DNA of 7,404 bases, from positions 1 to 7,404 of the forward strand of contig JALSPD010000159.1 of the NCBI GenBank assembly GCA_026986135.1. Direction: 5' to 3'. Positions 1 through 5,807 of this stretch are shown piece after piece. The stretch comes from DHVE2 group archaeon (GTDB lineage Archaea > Thermoplasmatota > Thermoplasmata > Thermoplasmatales > Aciduliprofundaceae). A program made the position numbers and the translations under genes. How positions within the stretch are numbered: the stretch's first letter is position 1; every line of letters begins with the position of its first letter. The notes beneath the pieces are model-generated. The model was not told the DNA's origin. It made no database searches and worked only from the letters and a program-made list of their open reading frames with translations.

Positions 1-1230
1 CCGGCCAGCCCCATGGCATGTGGAGCCGAAGGTCTCTTCCATAGCCCTCTGGGTTCCAACAAGAACATAGGATGCTGTACCCATGTCCCCAGGGATCAAA
101 ACCGGCTGTCCCACATCCCTGTAAATCTGTGGCAATTCCTCGCGCCCTGCTGCAAATGCCCTCGTTGCTCCTTTGCGATGCACATAAACACGCATTCTTT
201 TTCCGTCCACAGTATGCTCCTCCAGCTTGGCAATGTTGTGAGCAACACCATAAACAAGCTGCATCCCCAGATCTTCAGGATCCTCCCCAAATACCTTCGC
301 AAATGACTCACGAACCCAGTGCATGATGAGCTGGCGATTTGTGAATCCAAAGTTCGCAGCAGCACTCATCGCTGCAAAGTAATCTTCCGCCTCCCTGCTT
401 TTAACTGGAGCGCAGGCAAGCTGCCTGTCCACAAGCTTGATACCATACTTTCTGGCTGCATTCTCCATGACGCGAATATAATCCGTTGCAACCTGGTGCC
501 CGAGCCCACGGGATCCTGTGTGGATCATCACCATTACCTGCCCTTCCTCAACTATACCGAATTTTTTTGCAATATCAGGCAGGAATATTTTATCCACCTT
601 CTGCACCTCAAGGAAGTGGTTTCCGGCACCAAGAGTCCCAAGCTGCGGTGCGCCACGCTTCTTTGCCTTATCGCTCACCTTGGTGTGGTCCCCGTACCTT
701 ATGCTTCCACCCTCCTCTATGCGCTCAAGGTCCTCGTGCCAACCGTATCCATGCTCAACAGCCCATTTCACACCACGGTCAAGAACCTCATTCAATTCCC
801 TTACACTCAGGCGCAATTTGCCCTTCTCGCCAACCCCCGAGGGAACATTGAGGAAAATAGTGTCTATGAGTTCCTTCAGTTTCTTGCGTACTTCCTCTTC
901 CCTGAGATCAGTTCTCAGAAGGCGCACACCGCAGTTTATATCGTAGCCCACACCTCCAGGAGAAATAATTCCATCCTCCTCGCTGAAAGCCGCGACTCCG
1001 CCTATTGGAAATCCGTAACCCCAGTGGATATCGGGCATCGCCATGCTAGCCCTTACAATGCCTGGAAGCGTGGCAACATTTGCAACCTGCTCAGGAGCGT
1101 TATCCTTCTTTATCTGCTCAATCATCTGGGGAGTTGCATAAATTATGCCAGGGACCTTCATACCCGGCTTGTAATTCGCTGGTATCTCCCAGCGATATGA
1201 GTCCAGCTTCTTCAACGGACCATTCCACAT
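1..1230 (-). CDS. rtcB: RtcB RNA ligase (tRNA-splicing ligase), C-terminus cut by window edge
   Basis: RtcB joins RNA 2',3'-cyclic phosphate (or 3'-phosphate) ends to 5'-OH ends using GTP and Mn2+. In archaea it seals tRNA exon halves and repairs RNA. The frame is open for 410 codons from 1230 to the window edge. Family motifs read directly: MPDIHWGYGFPIGG (about 65-78), GGVGYDINCGVR with metal ligand Cys100, LGAGNHFLE with His205, HTGSRGLGHQ (His237), VAHNIAK (His331), HRKGATRAF, and CHGAGR with the guanylylated His at 406 (His404 in the Pyrococcus horikoshii enzyme, known from the family). Archaeal RtcB is about 480 residues, so roughly 70 are missing. No intein interrupts the visible part. 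ATG at 1230 is chosen over ATG at 1236 because GAGGTGAT lies four bases upstream of 1230 and overlaps the 1236 codon, and because MWNGPLKKLDSYRWEIP fits the family N-terminus. It lies 68 bases downstream of gins51 on the same strand but has its own box A. Confidence 0.97.
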   Translation of the reverse strand, partial: MWNGPLKKLDSYRWEIPANYKPGMKVPGIIYATPQMIEQIKKDNAPEQVANVATLPGIVRASMAMPDIHWGYGFPIGGVAAFSEEDGIISPGGVGYDINCGVRLLRTDLREEEVRKKLKELIDTIFLNVPSGVGEKGKLRLSVRELNEVLDRGVKWAVEHGYGWHEDLERIEEGGSIRYGDHTKVSDKAKKRGAPQLGTLGAGNHFLEVQKVDKIFLPDIAKKFGIVEEGQVMVMIHTGSRGLGHQVATDYIRVMENAARKYGIKLVDRQLACAPVKSREAEDYFAAMSAAANFGFTNRQLIMHWVRESFAKVFGEDPEDLGMQLVYGVAHNIAKLEEHTVDGKRMRVYVHRKGATRAFAAGREELPQIYRDVGQPVLIPGDMGTASYVLVGTQRAMEETFGSTCHGAGR

Positions 1231-1234
1231 GAAC

Positions 1235-1242
1235 ATCACCTC
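1235..1242 (-). promoter_or_regulatory. Shine-Dalgarno of rtcB (GAGGTGAT), decides the start
   Basis: Read on the minus strand, GAGGTGAT is followed by GTTC and the ATG at 1230. It is an eight-base match to the complement of the archaeal 16S rRNA 3' end (AUCACCUC). It overlaps the in-frame ATG at 1236-1234, so that upstream codon is unlikely to be used. Confidence 0.8.
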
Positions 1243-1260
1243 AAAATGCTATATTCCACG

Positions 1261-1270
1261 ATTATTTAAA
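1261..1270 (-). promoter_or_regulatory. Box A (TATA) promoter element for rtcB
   Basis: On the minus strand this reads TTTAAATAAT, preceded by the A/T-rich AAAA. Its centre is about 25 bases upstream of 1241, which would give a leader of roughly 11 bases holding the GAGGTGAT ribosome site. The element lies in the 68-base gap after the gins51 stop, so rtcB can be transcribed on its own. Position and composition are seen; use as a promoter is inferred. Confidence 0.6.
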
Positions 1271-1298
1271 TTTTAGTGAGCATCCTTTGAAATAAAAT

Positions 1299-1979
1299 TC
1301 AGCGGGTTTTTTCTGGCAATTTTATGGCTACGACTTTCTCCCTCTTGAGAAGAATGCGGTACATCTTCTCCGGCATGTGGAGGACATCCTCCTTTCTAAG
1401 TGTGACATTGCTACCATCCACCCAGGCAACCCTAAAAGTTGGTGCAACCACCCTAACAAGCACAAAACTATCGGGTTCTTCATTCTTTATGAACTTCACA
1501 TTTTGAGAGGTGTTATCAAGGGATACTGGAGTTTCAGGTGTTGAGTGGGAAGAACCCACGGATAATGACGCTGAGGGTTGCACCTCCTCCATAGCAATGG
1601 GCTCCTCACCCAGGACGGATTTTTTGAAGTTCTCAATGACTGCCTTTATATCTGAGTATAAAGCAAGCTCCTCCCTTGTAAGGTTCTTTGTTACCATTGA
1701 AGGCGTGACTGCAGCAAGGAGGATTTTTCTTATCCTTAATTCAAGAAACTCATCGTAGAGATTCCGTGCTTTGCTGAGTTCTGAGGATAACTCCACTGCA
1801 CGTTCCATTTCTTTTTTGAGTATATGCTCCTCAATTTCCATCTGCATCTCTTCAAATGCTTTGGCCATGTTACGATAGAAATTGCGTTCAAGTGGCATGA
1901 AAACATTCTTCTTTCTCTTCTCTGCCCTGTTCAGTTCTTCGATTACTGTGAGGAGGCTCTTCTTGGGGGGTCTTTTCAC
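1299..1979 (-). CDS. gins51: GINS complex subunit Gins51 (Sld5/Psf1-like)
   Basis: GINS is part of the archaeal CMG-like replicative helicase assembly, bridging MCM and the Cdc45/RecJ-type (GAN) protein and stimulating MCM. The 226-residue product has the Gins51 order. An alpha-helical A domain spans about 1-122, with the conserved block ELRIRKILLAAV (80-91) and TREELALYSDIKAVI (101-115). A Ser/Thr-rich linker covers about 125-165. A small beta-rich B domain covers about 170-222 (VAWVDGSNVTLRKEDVLHMP, then a helix and VVAIKLP), matching the archaeal pattern of an acidic/Asp-Gly turn followed by a hydrophobic EDV-LP segment. The start is GTG at 1979. The ATG one frame over (1981) meets TGA at once, and a box A sits about 25 bases upstream of the GTG, suggesting a leaderless mRNA. 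No Gins23 partner is in view; some Thermoplasmata are known to use a Gins51 homotetramer. Identification rests on motif pattern rather than an alignment, so it is strong but not certain. Confidence 0.85.
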   Translation of the reverse strand: MKRPPKKSLLTVIEELNRAEKRKKNVFMPLERNFYRNMAKAFEEMQMEIEEHILKKEMERAVELSSELSKARNLYDEFLELRIRKILLAAVTPSMVTKNLTREELALYSDIKAVIENFKKSVLGEEPIAMEEVQPSASLSVGSSHSTPETPVSLDNTSQNVKFIKNEEPDSFVLVRVVAPTFRVAWVDGSNVTLRKEDVLHMPEKMYRILLKREKVVAIKLPEKTR

Positions 1980-1996
1980 ATAGGGACTATGAAGTG

Positions 1997-2010
1997 AAAA
2001 TATAAATTTT
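1997..2010 (-). promoter_or_regulatory. Box A (TATA) promoter element for gins51
   Basis: The minus strand reads AAAATTTATATTTT, a near-ideal archaeal box A centred about 25 bases before the GTG at 1979. No Shine-Dalgarno lies between it and the GTG. This predicts transcription starting at or next to the start codon, that is, a leaderless transcript. Confidence 0.65.
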
Positions 2011-2040
2011 TTTGGAGTGCTTCACCAACGCTAACCATAA

Positions 2041-2057
2041 GGGGAAATGTTCATATA
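2041..2057 (+). promoter_or_regulatory. BRE-like purine run plus box A for the 113-residue helical protein
   Basis: GGGGAAATG followed by TTCATATA (box A at 2050-2057). The box centre is about 25 bases before the ATG at 2080. The match is weaker than the other boxes in this window, but its spacing agrees with them and favours ATG 2080 as a leaderless start. With the gins51 box A it makes a compact divergent promoter region of about 100 bases. Confidence 0.5.
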
Positions 2058-2079
2058 GCCCAGAGAGATATTGATCCCT

Positions 2080-2421
2080 ATGATCAGAAATATAGAGGAA
2101 CTGATAAAGAAATCGGAGGGGCTTCTCCCTTCAGAAGATCTCTTCATGGAGGCTGTGAGGGACCTGATGAAGGATGAGATAAAATCCTATCTGCGTGATA
2201 AACTTGAAAAGAACCCGAAAATTCGCGAGGAAATAAGGGATGCCATGCTGGGCTATGTGGAGGCAAAGGTAAAAGAATCGGAAGCAATTACCAAACTGAT
2301 AAAGGCTTATGCAGAGCTTGGAGTAATAACCCTGCCACCCGAACTGAGGGAAGAGATAATCAAGTCAATGTACGAGACATTTCAGGAGGAGATTGATCAA
2401 ATAATAGAGAAGACACTTTAA
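2080..2421 (+). CDS. Small charged helical protein of unknown function
   Basis: I do not recognise a family. The product is about 113 residues, rich in Glu, Lys and Ile, and looks almost wholly alpha-helical. An amphipathic stretch (about 1-50, MIRNIEELIKK to KSYLRDKLEK) is followed by helices broken only at Asn-Pro (KNPKIREE) and at GVITLPPELREE (about 83-94). There is no signal peptide, membrane segment, Cys pair or obvious catalytic motif. The heptad-like spacing of Ile/Leu could support a coiled coil or helical bundle. A TTG at 2071 extends the frame by three codons (ends in MIPM). I prefer ATG at 2080 because the box A at 2050-2057 is centred about 25 bases upstream and no clear ribosome site precedes either codon. 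It is transcribed divergently from gins51, and its TAA overlaps the stop of the convergent hpt gene. Composition looks like its neighbours. Codon structure and flanking organisation support a real gene; function is open. Confidence 0.75.
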   Translation: MIRNIEELIKKSEGLLPSEDLFMEAVRDLMKDEIKSYLRDKLEKNPKIREEIRDAMLGYVEAKVKESEAITKLIKAYAELGVITLPPELREEIIKSMYETFQEEIDQIIEKTL

Positions 2422-2975
2422 TCAATTATGTGCACTCTACCATCCTTAATCTCTATGTTCACAAGTGTTTTGATTTTCATATTTACCTTTCTTTCAATTT
2501 CCTCAATGTTGCGGTTCTTATTTACTATCACCACTATATCTGAGATCTTTGCACCTATTCGTCTTATGCCATCAACCACAGCCACCATCGTGCCCCCTGT
2601 GCTTAGAACATCATCCACGAGAAGCAGAGTATCCTCTGGACCCACGGAATTTATGTACAGCTTCCCCGAGGAATAACCTGTTTTCTGCGATACCTCCACC
2701 TCCCCTGGAAGACCGTAGGGTCTCTTACGAATAACTGTCATCGGTTTATCCACCACCATGCTTAGGGCAACTCCAATAGGAAGGCCCATTGCCTCCACGG
2801 TAAGTATCTTGTCAAAAGAATCTATGTCAACCAGACGGATTATCTCATTAACTGCGTCCTTGAGCACCGCAGGATCAATCTCGGGAATTCCGTCTGTGAG
2901 AGGATGTATGAAGTAAGGATAATCACCTTTCATAATCACAGGTGCGTTTTCAAGTGATTCCTTTAACCGCTTCAT
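2418..2975 (-). CDS. hpt: Archaeal hypoxanthine/guanine phosphoribosyltransferase (Hpt)
   Basis: This enzyme transfers phosphoribose from PRPP to hypoxanthine or guanine, giving IMP or GMP in cytosolic purine salvage. The 185-residue product matches the usual length of the archaeal Hpt family. Visible blocks: the N-terminal LKESLENAPVIMKGDYPYF (4-22) typical of the archaeal enzymes, TVEAMGLPIGVAL (59-71), the flexible-loop region RKRPYGLPGEVEVSQKTGYS (83-102), and the PRPP-binding loop LLLVDDVLSTGGTM (117-130) with its Asp-Asp and Ser-Thr-Gly-Gly. The frame extends upstream to a GTG at 2990, but that lies inside the preceding gene. The ATG at 2975 overlaps the preceding stop as ATGA, so translational coupling with the neighbouring phosphoribosyltransferase is likely. 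A GGGAG about ten bases upstream may help. Guanine versus hypoxanthine preference cannot be read here, and an adenine-type activity cannot be formally excluded. Its stop overlaps that of the convergent plus-strand gene. Confidence 0.92.
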   Translation of the reverse strand: MKRLKESLENAPVIMKGDYPYFIHPLTDGIPEIDPAVLKDAVNEIIRLVDIDSFDKILTVEAMGLPIGVALSMVVDKPMTVIRKRPYGLPGEVEVSQKTGYSSGKLYINSVGPEDTLLLVDDVLSTGGTMVAVVDGIRRIGAKISDIVVIVNKNRNIEEIERKVNMKIKTLVNIEIKDGRVHIID

Positions 2976-3628
2976 TTTACCAGCTCCCACAGGCCATCCA
3001 CTTTTTTAACGATCCCCCTCTCGCTAAGATCATCAAGAACCTCCCTCACAACTTCCATTTTCACATCTATATCAAACTGCTCCATCAGAGACTCCTTTAC
3101 CTCATCCTCGCTCTTTGGTCTGTAAAGTGTTTTCTGTATGAGGTTCCTGAGATCCTCGTAAACATTCCATGGGAAGATAAACCATGTCCAGTTTTCCTCC
3201 GGGACCTCCTCAGAATAATAATCTGGAACATACTTGGAATGGGTTATGTGCAGAAGGGTGGCAGTCTTTATTATCTCGGGATTCTGAGCCTCAATGTGAC
3301 TCACGGCAAGCTTCAAACTCTGCCCTGTGTCGGTTATGTCGTCTACCACAAGCACCCTTTTACCTGAAATATCAACCTGCAGCCCCTGCGCCAGTTTTGC
3401 CTGACCATCTGGCGTAGCTGTAACTCCCCAATGCTCAGTTTTTACTGCGTAAAGATCCTTTATATTCAGGTAGTCTGCCATCAACCTGGCTGGAACCAGA
3501 CCTCCCCGTGCAAGACCTATGACAATCTCAGGGTTGTATCCGCTCTCTTTAACTTTCCTTACAATGTCCTTGCTCCACCTCTCTATGTCATTCCAGCTCA
3601 CAAGCTTGCAGTGGAACTTCTCAATCAT
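2972..3628 (-). CDS. COG2236-like purine phosphoribosyltransferase with C-terminal winged-helix-like extension
   Basis: A type I phosphoribosyltransferase, probably acting on xanthine/guanine or a related purine base with PRPP in the cytosol. Substrate is inferred from the family and from its pairing with hpt. In the 218-residue product, IVIGLARGGLVPARLMAD (35-52) is the PPi-binding region, RVLVVDDITDTGQSL (91-105) the PRPP loop, and NWTWFIFPWNVYEDL (146-160) the W-FPW signature of this subfamily. After about residue 165 there is an extra segment of some 50 residues (SEDEVKESLMEQF, then VREVLDDLSERGIVKKVDGLWEL) that reads like helix-helix-wing and is not part of the catalytic fold. Start ATG 3628 has GGTGAT three bases upstream. 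It lies 44 bases after the kinase stop, with its own box A in the gap, and its TGA overlaps the hpt ATG by four bases (ATGA). The fold is certain; exact base specificity is not. Confidence 0.9.
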   Translation of the reverse strand: MIEKFHCKLVSWNDIERWSKDIVRKVKESGYNPEIVIGLARGGLVPARLMADYLNIKDLYAVKTEHWGVTATPDGQAKLAQGLQVDISGKRVLVVDDITDTGQSLKLAVSHIEAQNPEIIKTATLLHITHSKYVPDYYSEEVPEENWTWFIFPWNVYEDLRNLIQKTLYRPKSEDEVKESLMEQFDIDVKMEVVREVLDDLSERGIVKKVDGLWELVK

Positions 3629-3631
3629 GCA

Positions 3632-3637
3632 ATCACC
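3632..3637 (-). promoter_or_regulatory. Shine-Dalgarno of the first phosphoribosyltransferase (GGTGAT)
   Basis: GGTGAT is followed by TGC and the ATG at 3628. It matches the same part of the 16S rRNA tail as the rtcB site, with nearly the same spacing (three versus four bases), which supports the chosen start. Confidence 0.7.
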
Positions 3638-3658
3638 ATTGGGCTATGGCTGGGACAC

Positions 3659-3670
3659 TAATAAAAATTT
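3659..3670 (-). promoter_or_regulatory. Box A (TATA) promoter element for the phosphoribosyltransferase pair
   Basis: Minus strand AAATTTTTATTA, in the short gap after the kinase stop. A start about 25 bases downstream (near 3639) would leave a leader of about 11 bases containing GGTGAT, the same design as at rtcB. This suggests the two salvage genes can be expressed independently of the kinase. The T-run could also act as part of a terminator for the kinase transcript. Confidence 0.5.
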
Positions 3671-3672
3671 CG

Positions 3673-5544
3673 CTATGGACATAGAGGGATCTCCATAACA
3701 AAAACGCTTCCACCATCCCTGTTATCCTCAACCCAAACCCTGCCCCCATGCAGAGTAACAACCTTCTGCACTATATAAAGGCCAATACCCGATCCAGATC
3801 TGGAAAGACTCACATAGGGGGAAAAAATCTCCTCTTTCCGCTCATCGGGTATTCCTGGTCCATCATCCGAAACACTAACCCTTACAAATCCTCCTGTGAT
3901 CTCAGATTTGATATCTACCCTACTGGCTCCGTATTTGAAGGCGTTGATTAGAAGATTGGAGAAAACTTCTCGCATGAGATCTGGATATCCGCATATTTCC
4001 ACCTCGCCTATATCCACCCTTACTATCTTATTTGGATATTTTTTCTTAACAACGGAAAGTGCTGCGGAAATTACTGAACGCAGGGTAAATCTCTCTCTGG
4101 CCCGGGTTAGGGATTCGGCATCAAGCTTTGAAAGTGAGCGTATGCTCTCTATCAAATTCACCGCATCTTTAACCGTTTCCTCAATGGACGCAATGTATTC
4201 CTCATCGTACTCCTCCCTCAGGAGCTCCACATAACCAAGGACAACGGATAGATGGGTCTTAAGATCATGAGCAACGGTGTGGAGAAGCAATTCTTTTAAA
4301 GCCCGCGATTCTCTAAGCTCCTCTTCCAGCTGTTTAAGGGGCGATACATCCGTGATCGTTGCGAGAACCCCTGTAATTCTGCCATCTCTATCCTTTAGTG
4401 GAGAGGCGTATATCAGCACGGGCACCCTCTCCCCACCTTTCTTTCTAAGTTCAGTTTCATAGGTGTCTGAAAAGCCCATCTTTCTCCTTTTAAACCTTAA
4501 CCTTATCTTTTCATGCTGATCCTCTGGAATGAATTCAAAAACCTTTTTTCCCAGTAGCTCTTCCTTCTTATAGCCCAGCATTTTAACAAGGGCATCATTC
4601 ACAAAGGTAATGGTGTAATTCATATCAACCGTCACTATCGCCACAAGGCTAGTGTTTACAAGGGTACGGTACTTCTCCTCGCTTTCCTTCAATTTGCCGT
4701 AAATGCGGGCATTGTAAATTACCATTGCAAGATGCGCTGCAATCAACCTGAGGAGCTTGATATCATACTCCGTGAAAGCATTCTCCTTTCTACTCTGCAC
4801 ACTCATAACCCCCAGAATTTCACCACGATACTTCAAAGGGATGCCCAGCCAGCTATTCATAAATTCCCCAATCACCCTGAAATTTGAGGGTAGGTGATCA
4901 TTTTTCATATCTCTTATATAAAGTTCCATTCCATGGAACGCCACCCATCCCGTCAGAGATGCTTTTTCATCCAGAGGAGCCTTTCTCTTATCAAATTTAC
5001 CTGATGGTCCTGCTGTGTACTCAAGATATATCGTCTTCTCCTCATAATCCACAAGGGCAATCATGAATGCGTCCATTGCTGGAATTATCCTGGATAGTTC
5101 TCTGTACGCAATCTCATATATTTCCTCAAGTTCAAGGGTGCCTCCTATTGAATTTACAAAGGAGTATATTGCTTCAAGTTCGTTGTTTCTAAGTTTCAGT
5201 GTTCTATGCGCACTTACAACGGATGTTATTTCGGTAAAAGAGACAACGAACTTACCGTTCATGGGCTTTAAAACCATATGAAACCACTTACCAGGTGCGA
5301 CATCGGGAAGCTCAACAATATCATCAAAAGTGAATTCGCGGGCACCATCTTTAATAGTGGATTTGATCTTTTTGCCGTAGGATGGTCCCAGGAAATAAAA
5401 AAGAGATTTTCCAGATAAATCAGAATCTCTCAATCCGGTGAGTTCAGTAAAACTTCTGTTTGTCCCAATCACATTTAAATTACGGTCCAGAAGTAGGATC
5501 GGGATTGGCATTTCATCGCAGATCCTAACCATGCCGCCTGACAT
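3673..5544 (-). CDS. Soluble PAS-GAF-PAS sensor histidine kinase
   Basis: A 623-residue two-component sensor kinase that would autophosphorylate on His and pass the phosphate to a response regulator. Domains in order: PAS-like about 5-115 (ILLLDRNLNVIGTNRSFTEL); GAF about 125-283 (SLTGWVAFHG, then WLGIPLKYRGEILGVMSVQS); a second PAS with PAC about 288-405 (VDMNYTITFVNDALVKMLGY to LATITDVSPLKQLEEEL); HisKA about 412-475 with the phospho-acceptor His426 in HTVAHDLKT; HATPase about 485-621 with N box FSNLLINAFKYG (Asn530/534), G1 DDGPGIP (560-566), IFSPY, and G2 GSGIGLYIV. There is no signal peptide or membrane helix, so it should sense a cytoplasmic signal. No response regulator is in the window, so it is an orphan here. 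The proline that usually follows the H-box is replaced by His431. ATG 5544 is chosen because a box A lies about 25 bases upstream; ATG 5532 is the alternative. The ligands of the PAS and GAF domains cannot be told from sequence alone. Confidence 0.95.
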   Translation of the reverse strand: MSGGMVRICDEMPIPILLLDRNLNVIGTNRSFTELTGLRDSDLSGKSLFYFLGPSYGKKIKSTIKDGAREFTFDDIVELPDVAPGKWFHMVLKPMNGKFVVSFTEITSVVSAHRTLKLRNNELEAIYSFVNSIGGTLELEEIYEIAYRELSRIIPAMDAFMIALVDYEEKTIYLEYTAGPSGKFDKRKAPLDEKASLTGWVAFHGMELYIRDMKNDHLPSNFRVIGEFMNSWLGIPLKYRGEILGVMSVQSRKENAFTEYDIKLLRLIAAHLAMVIYNARIYGKLKESEEKYRTLVNTSLVAIVTVDMNYTITFVNDALVKMLGYKKEELLGKKVFEFIPEDQHEKIRLRFKRRKMGFSDTYETELRKKGGERVPVLIYASPLKDRDGRITGVLATITDVSPLKQLEEELRESRALKELLLHTVAHDLKTHLSVVLGYVELLREEYDEEYIASIEETVKDAVNLIESIRSLSKLDAESLTRARERFTLRSVISAALSVVKKKYPNKIVRVDIGEVEICGYPDLMREVFSNLLINAFKYGASRVDIKSEITGGFVRVSVSDDGPGIPDERKEEIFSPYVSLSRSGSGIGLYIVQKVVTLHGGRVWVEDNRDGGSVFVMEIPLCP

Positions 5545-5561
5545 GATAAGATATACTAACG

Positions 5562-5576
5562 CAATAAAATATTAAA
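5562..5576 (-). promoter_or_regulatory. Box A (TATA) promoter element for the histidine kinase
   Basis: The minus strand reads TTTTAATATTTTATT, centred about 25 bases before ATG 5544. No Shine-Dalgarno lies between, so a leaderless kinase mRNA is likely. The promoter diverges from the tRNA-Ile promoter across a 135-base gap. Confidence 0.6.
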
Positions 5577-5647
5577 ATTATCCGCTGAATATCAGATTTG
5601 ATAGTGTGCATCCCGATGAATGGAGTCAAAACCGTCTGAAAATAAAA

Positions 5648-5656
5648 TTTAAATAT
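5648..5656 (+). promoter_or_regulatory. Box A (TATA) promoter element for tRNA-Ile
   Basis: TTTAAATAT preceded by the purine-rich AATAAAA (a BRE-like context). The centre is about 26 bases before 5678, which would start the transcript a base or two before the mature tRNA 5' end at 5680. Confidence 0.65.
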
Positions 5657-5679
5657 TGTGAGCATATACGCACCATGCT

Positions 5680-5754
5680 GGGGCCGTAGCTTAGCATGGT
5701 TGGAGCACCCGGCTGATAACCGGGAGGTCGCCGGTTCAAATCCGGTCGGCCCCA
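5680..5754 (+). tRNA. tRNA-Ile (anticodon GAU)
   Basis: The full cloverleaf can be folded by eye. The acceptor stem GGGGCCG (5680-5686) pairs perfectly with CGGCCCC (5747-5753), with discriminator A at 5754. The D arm runs from GCTTAGC with a GGTTGG loop. The anticodon stem CCCGG/CCGGG (5708-5712 and 5720-5724) closes the loop CTGATAA, so the anticodon is GAT (5715-5717). The variable loop is AGGTC. The T stem GCCGG/CCGGT closes TTCAAAT. No intron is present and CCA is not encoded, so CCA must be added after transcription. It decodes AUC and AUU; AUA, which is common in this window, needs a different tRNA-Ile. Confidence 0.97.
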
Positions 5755-5767
5755 CTCATAATAATAT

Positions 5768-5788
5768 GGGGGAAAAAGTTAATTTTTA
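5768..5788 (+). promoter_or_regulatory. BRE-like run and box A for the CBS-antiporter operon
   Basis: A purine run, GGGGGAAAAAG (5768-5778), is followed by TTAATTTTTA (5779-5788). The centre of the T/A box is about 25 bases before ATG 5808, and there is no Shine-Dalgarno before the ATG, so the operon mRNA is probably leaderless. The T-run could also help end the tRNA transcript just upstream. Confidence 0.55.
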
Positions 5789-5807
5789 AAAAGAGCATAT
5801 CCGTACA

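Noticed and set aside
319..1200. Long plus-strand frame (293 codons) opposite rtcB
   Set aside because: The minus frame has every RtcB catalytic motif. The plus frame is compositionally odd (many Cys, His, Leu) and matches nothing, so it is an antisense shadow.
1..1230. Possible intein in rtcB, as known in some archaeal homologues
   Set aside because: All motifs through the active-site His are contiguous in one frame with normal spacing, so no intein is present in the visible part. A later insertion cannot be excluded because the gene is cut.
2975..2990. GTG at 2990 as an upstream start for hpt
   Set aside because: It lies inside the preceding phosphoribosyltransferase gene and would add MGAGK before the family-typical N-terminus; the ATGA overlap at 2975 is the standard coupled start.
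3896..4234. Plus-strand frame of 112 codons opposite the kinase ATPase/HisKA region
   Set aside because: It is Ser/Arg-rich with no ribosome site or box A, and lies wholly inside a well-supported kinase gene.
5585..5595. Small inverted repeat CTGA-ATA-TCAG upstream of the kinase box A
   Set aside because: The arms are only four bases long and would occur often by chance; there is no second copy nearby to support an operator.
5525..5755. Minus-strand frame of 76 codons starting MGPTGFEPATSRLSAG
   Set aside because: Its N-terminal half is the exact antisense of the tRNA-Ile gene; this string is a well-known false protein that arises opposite tRNA genes in databases. The rest runs through the kinase promoter.
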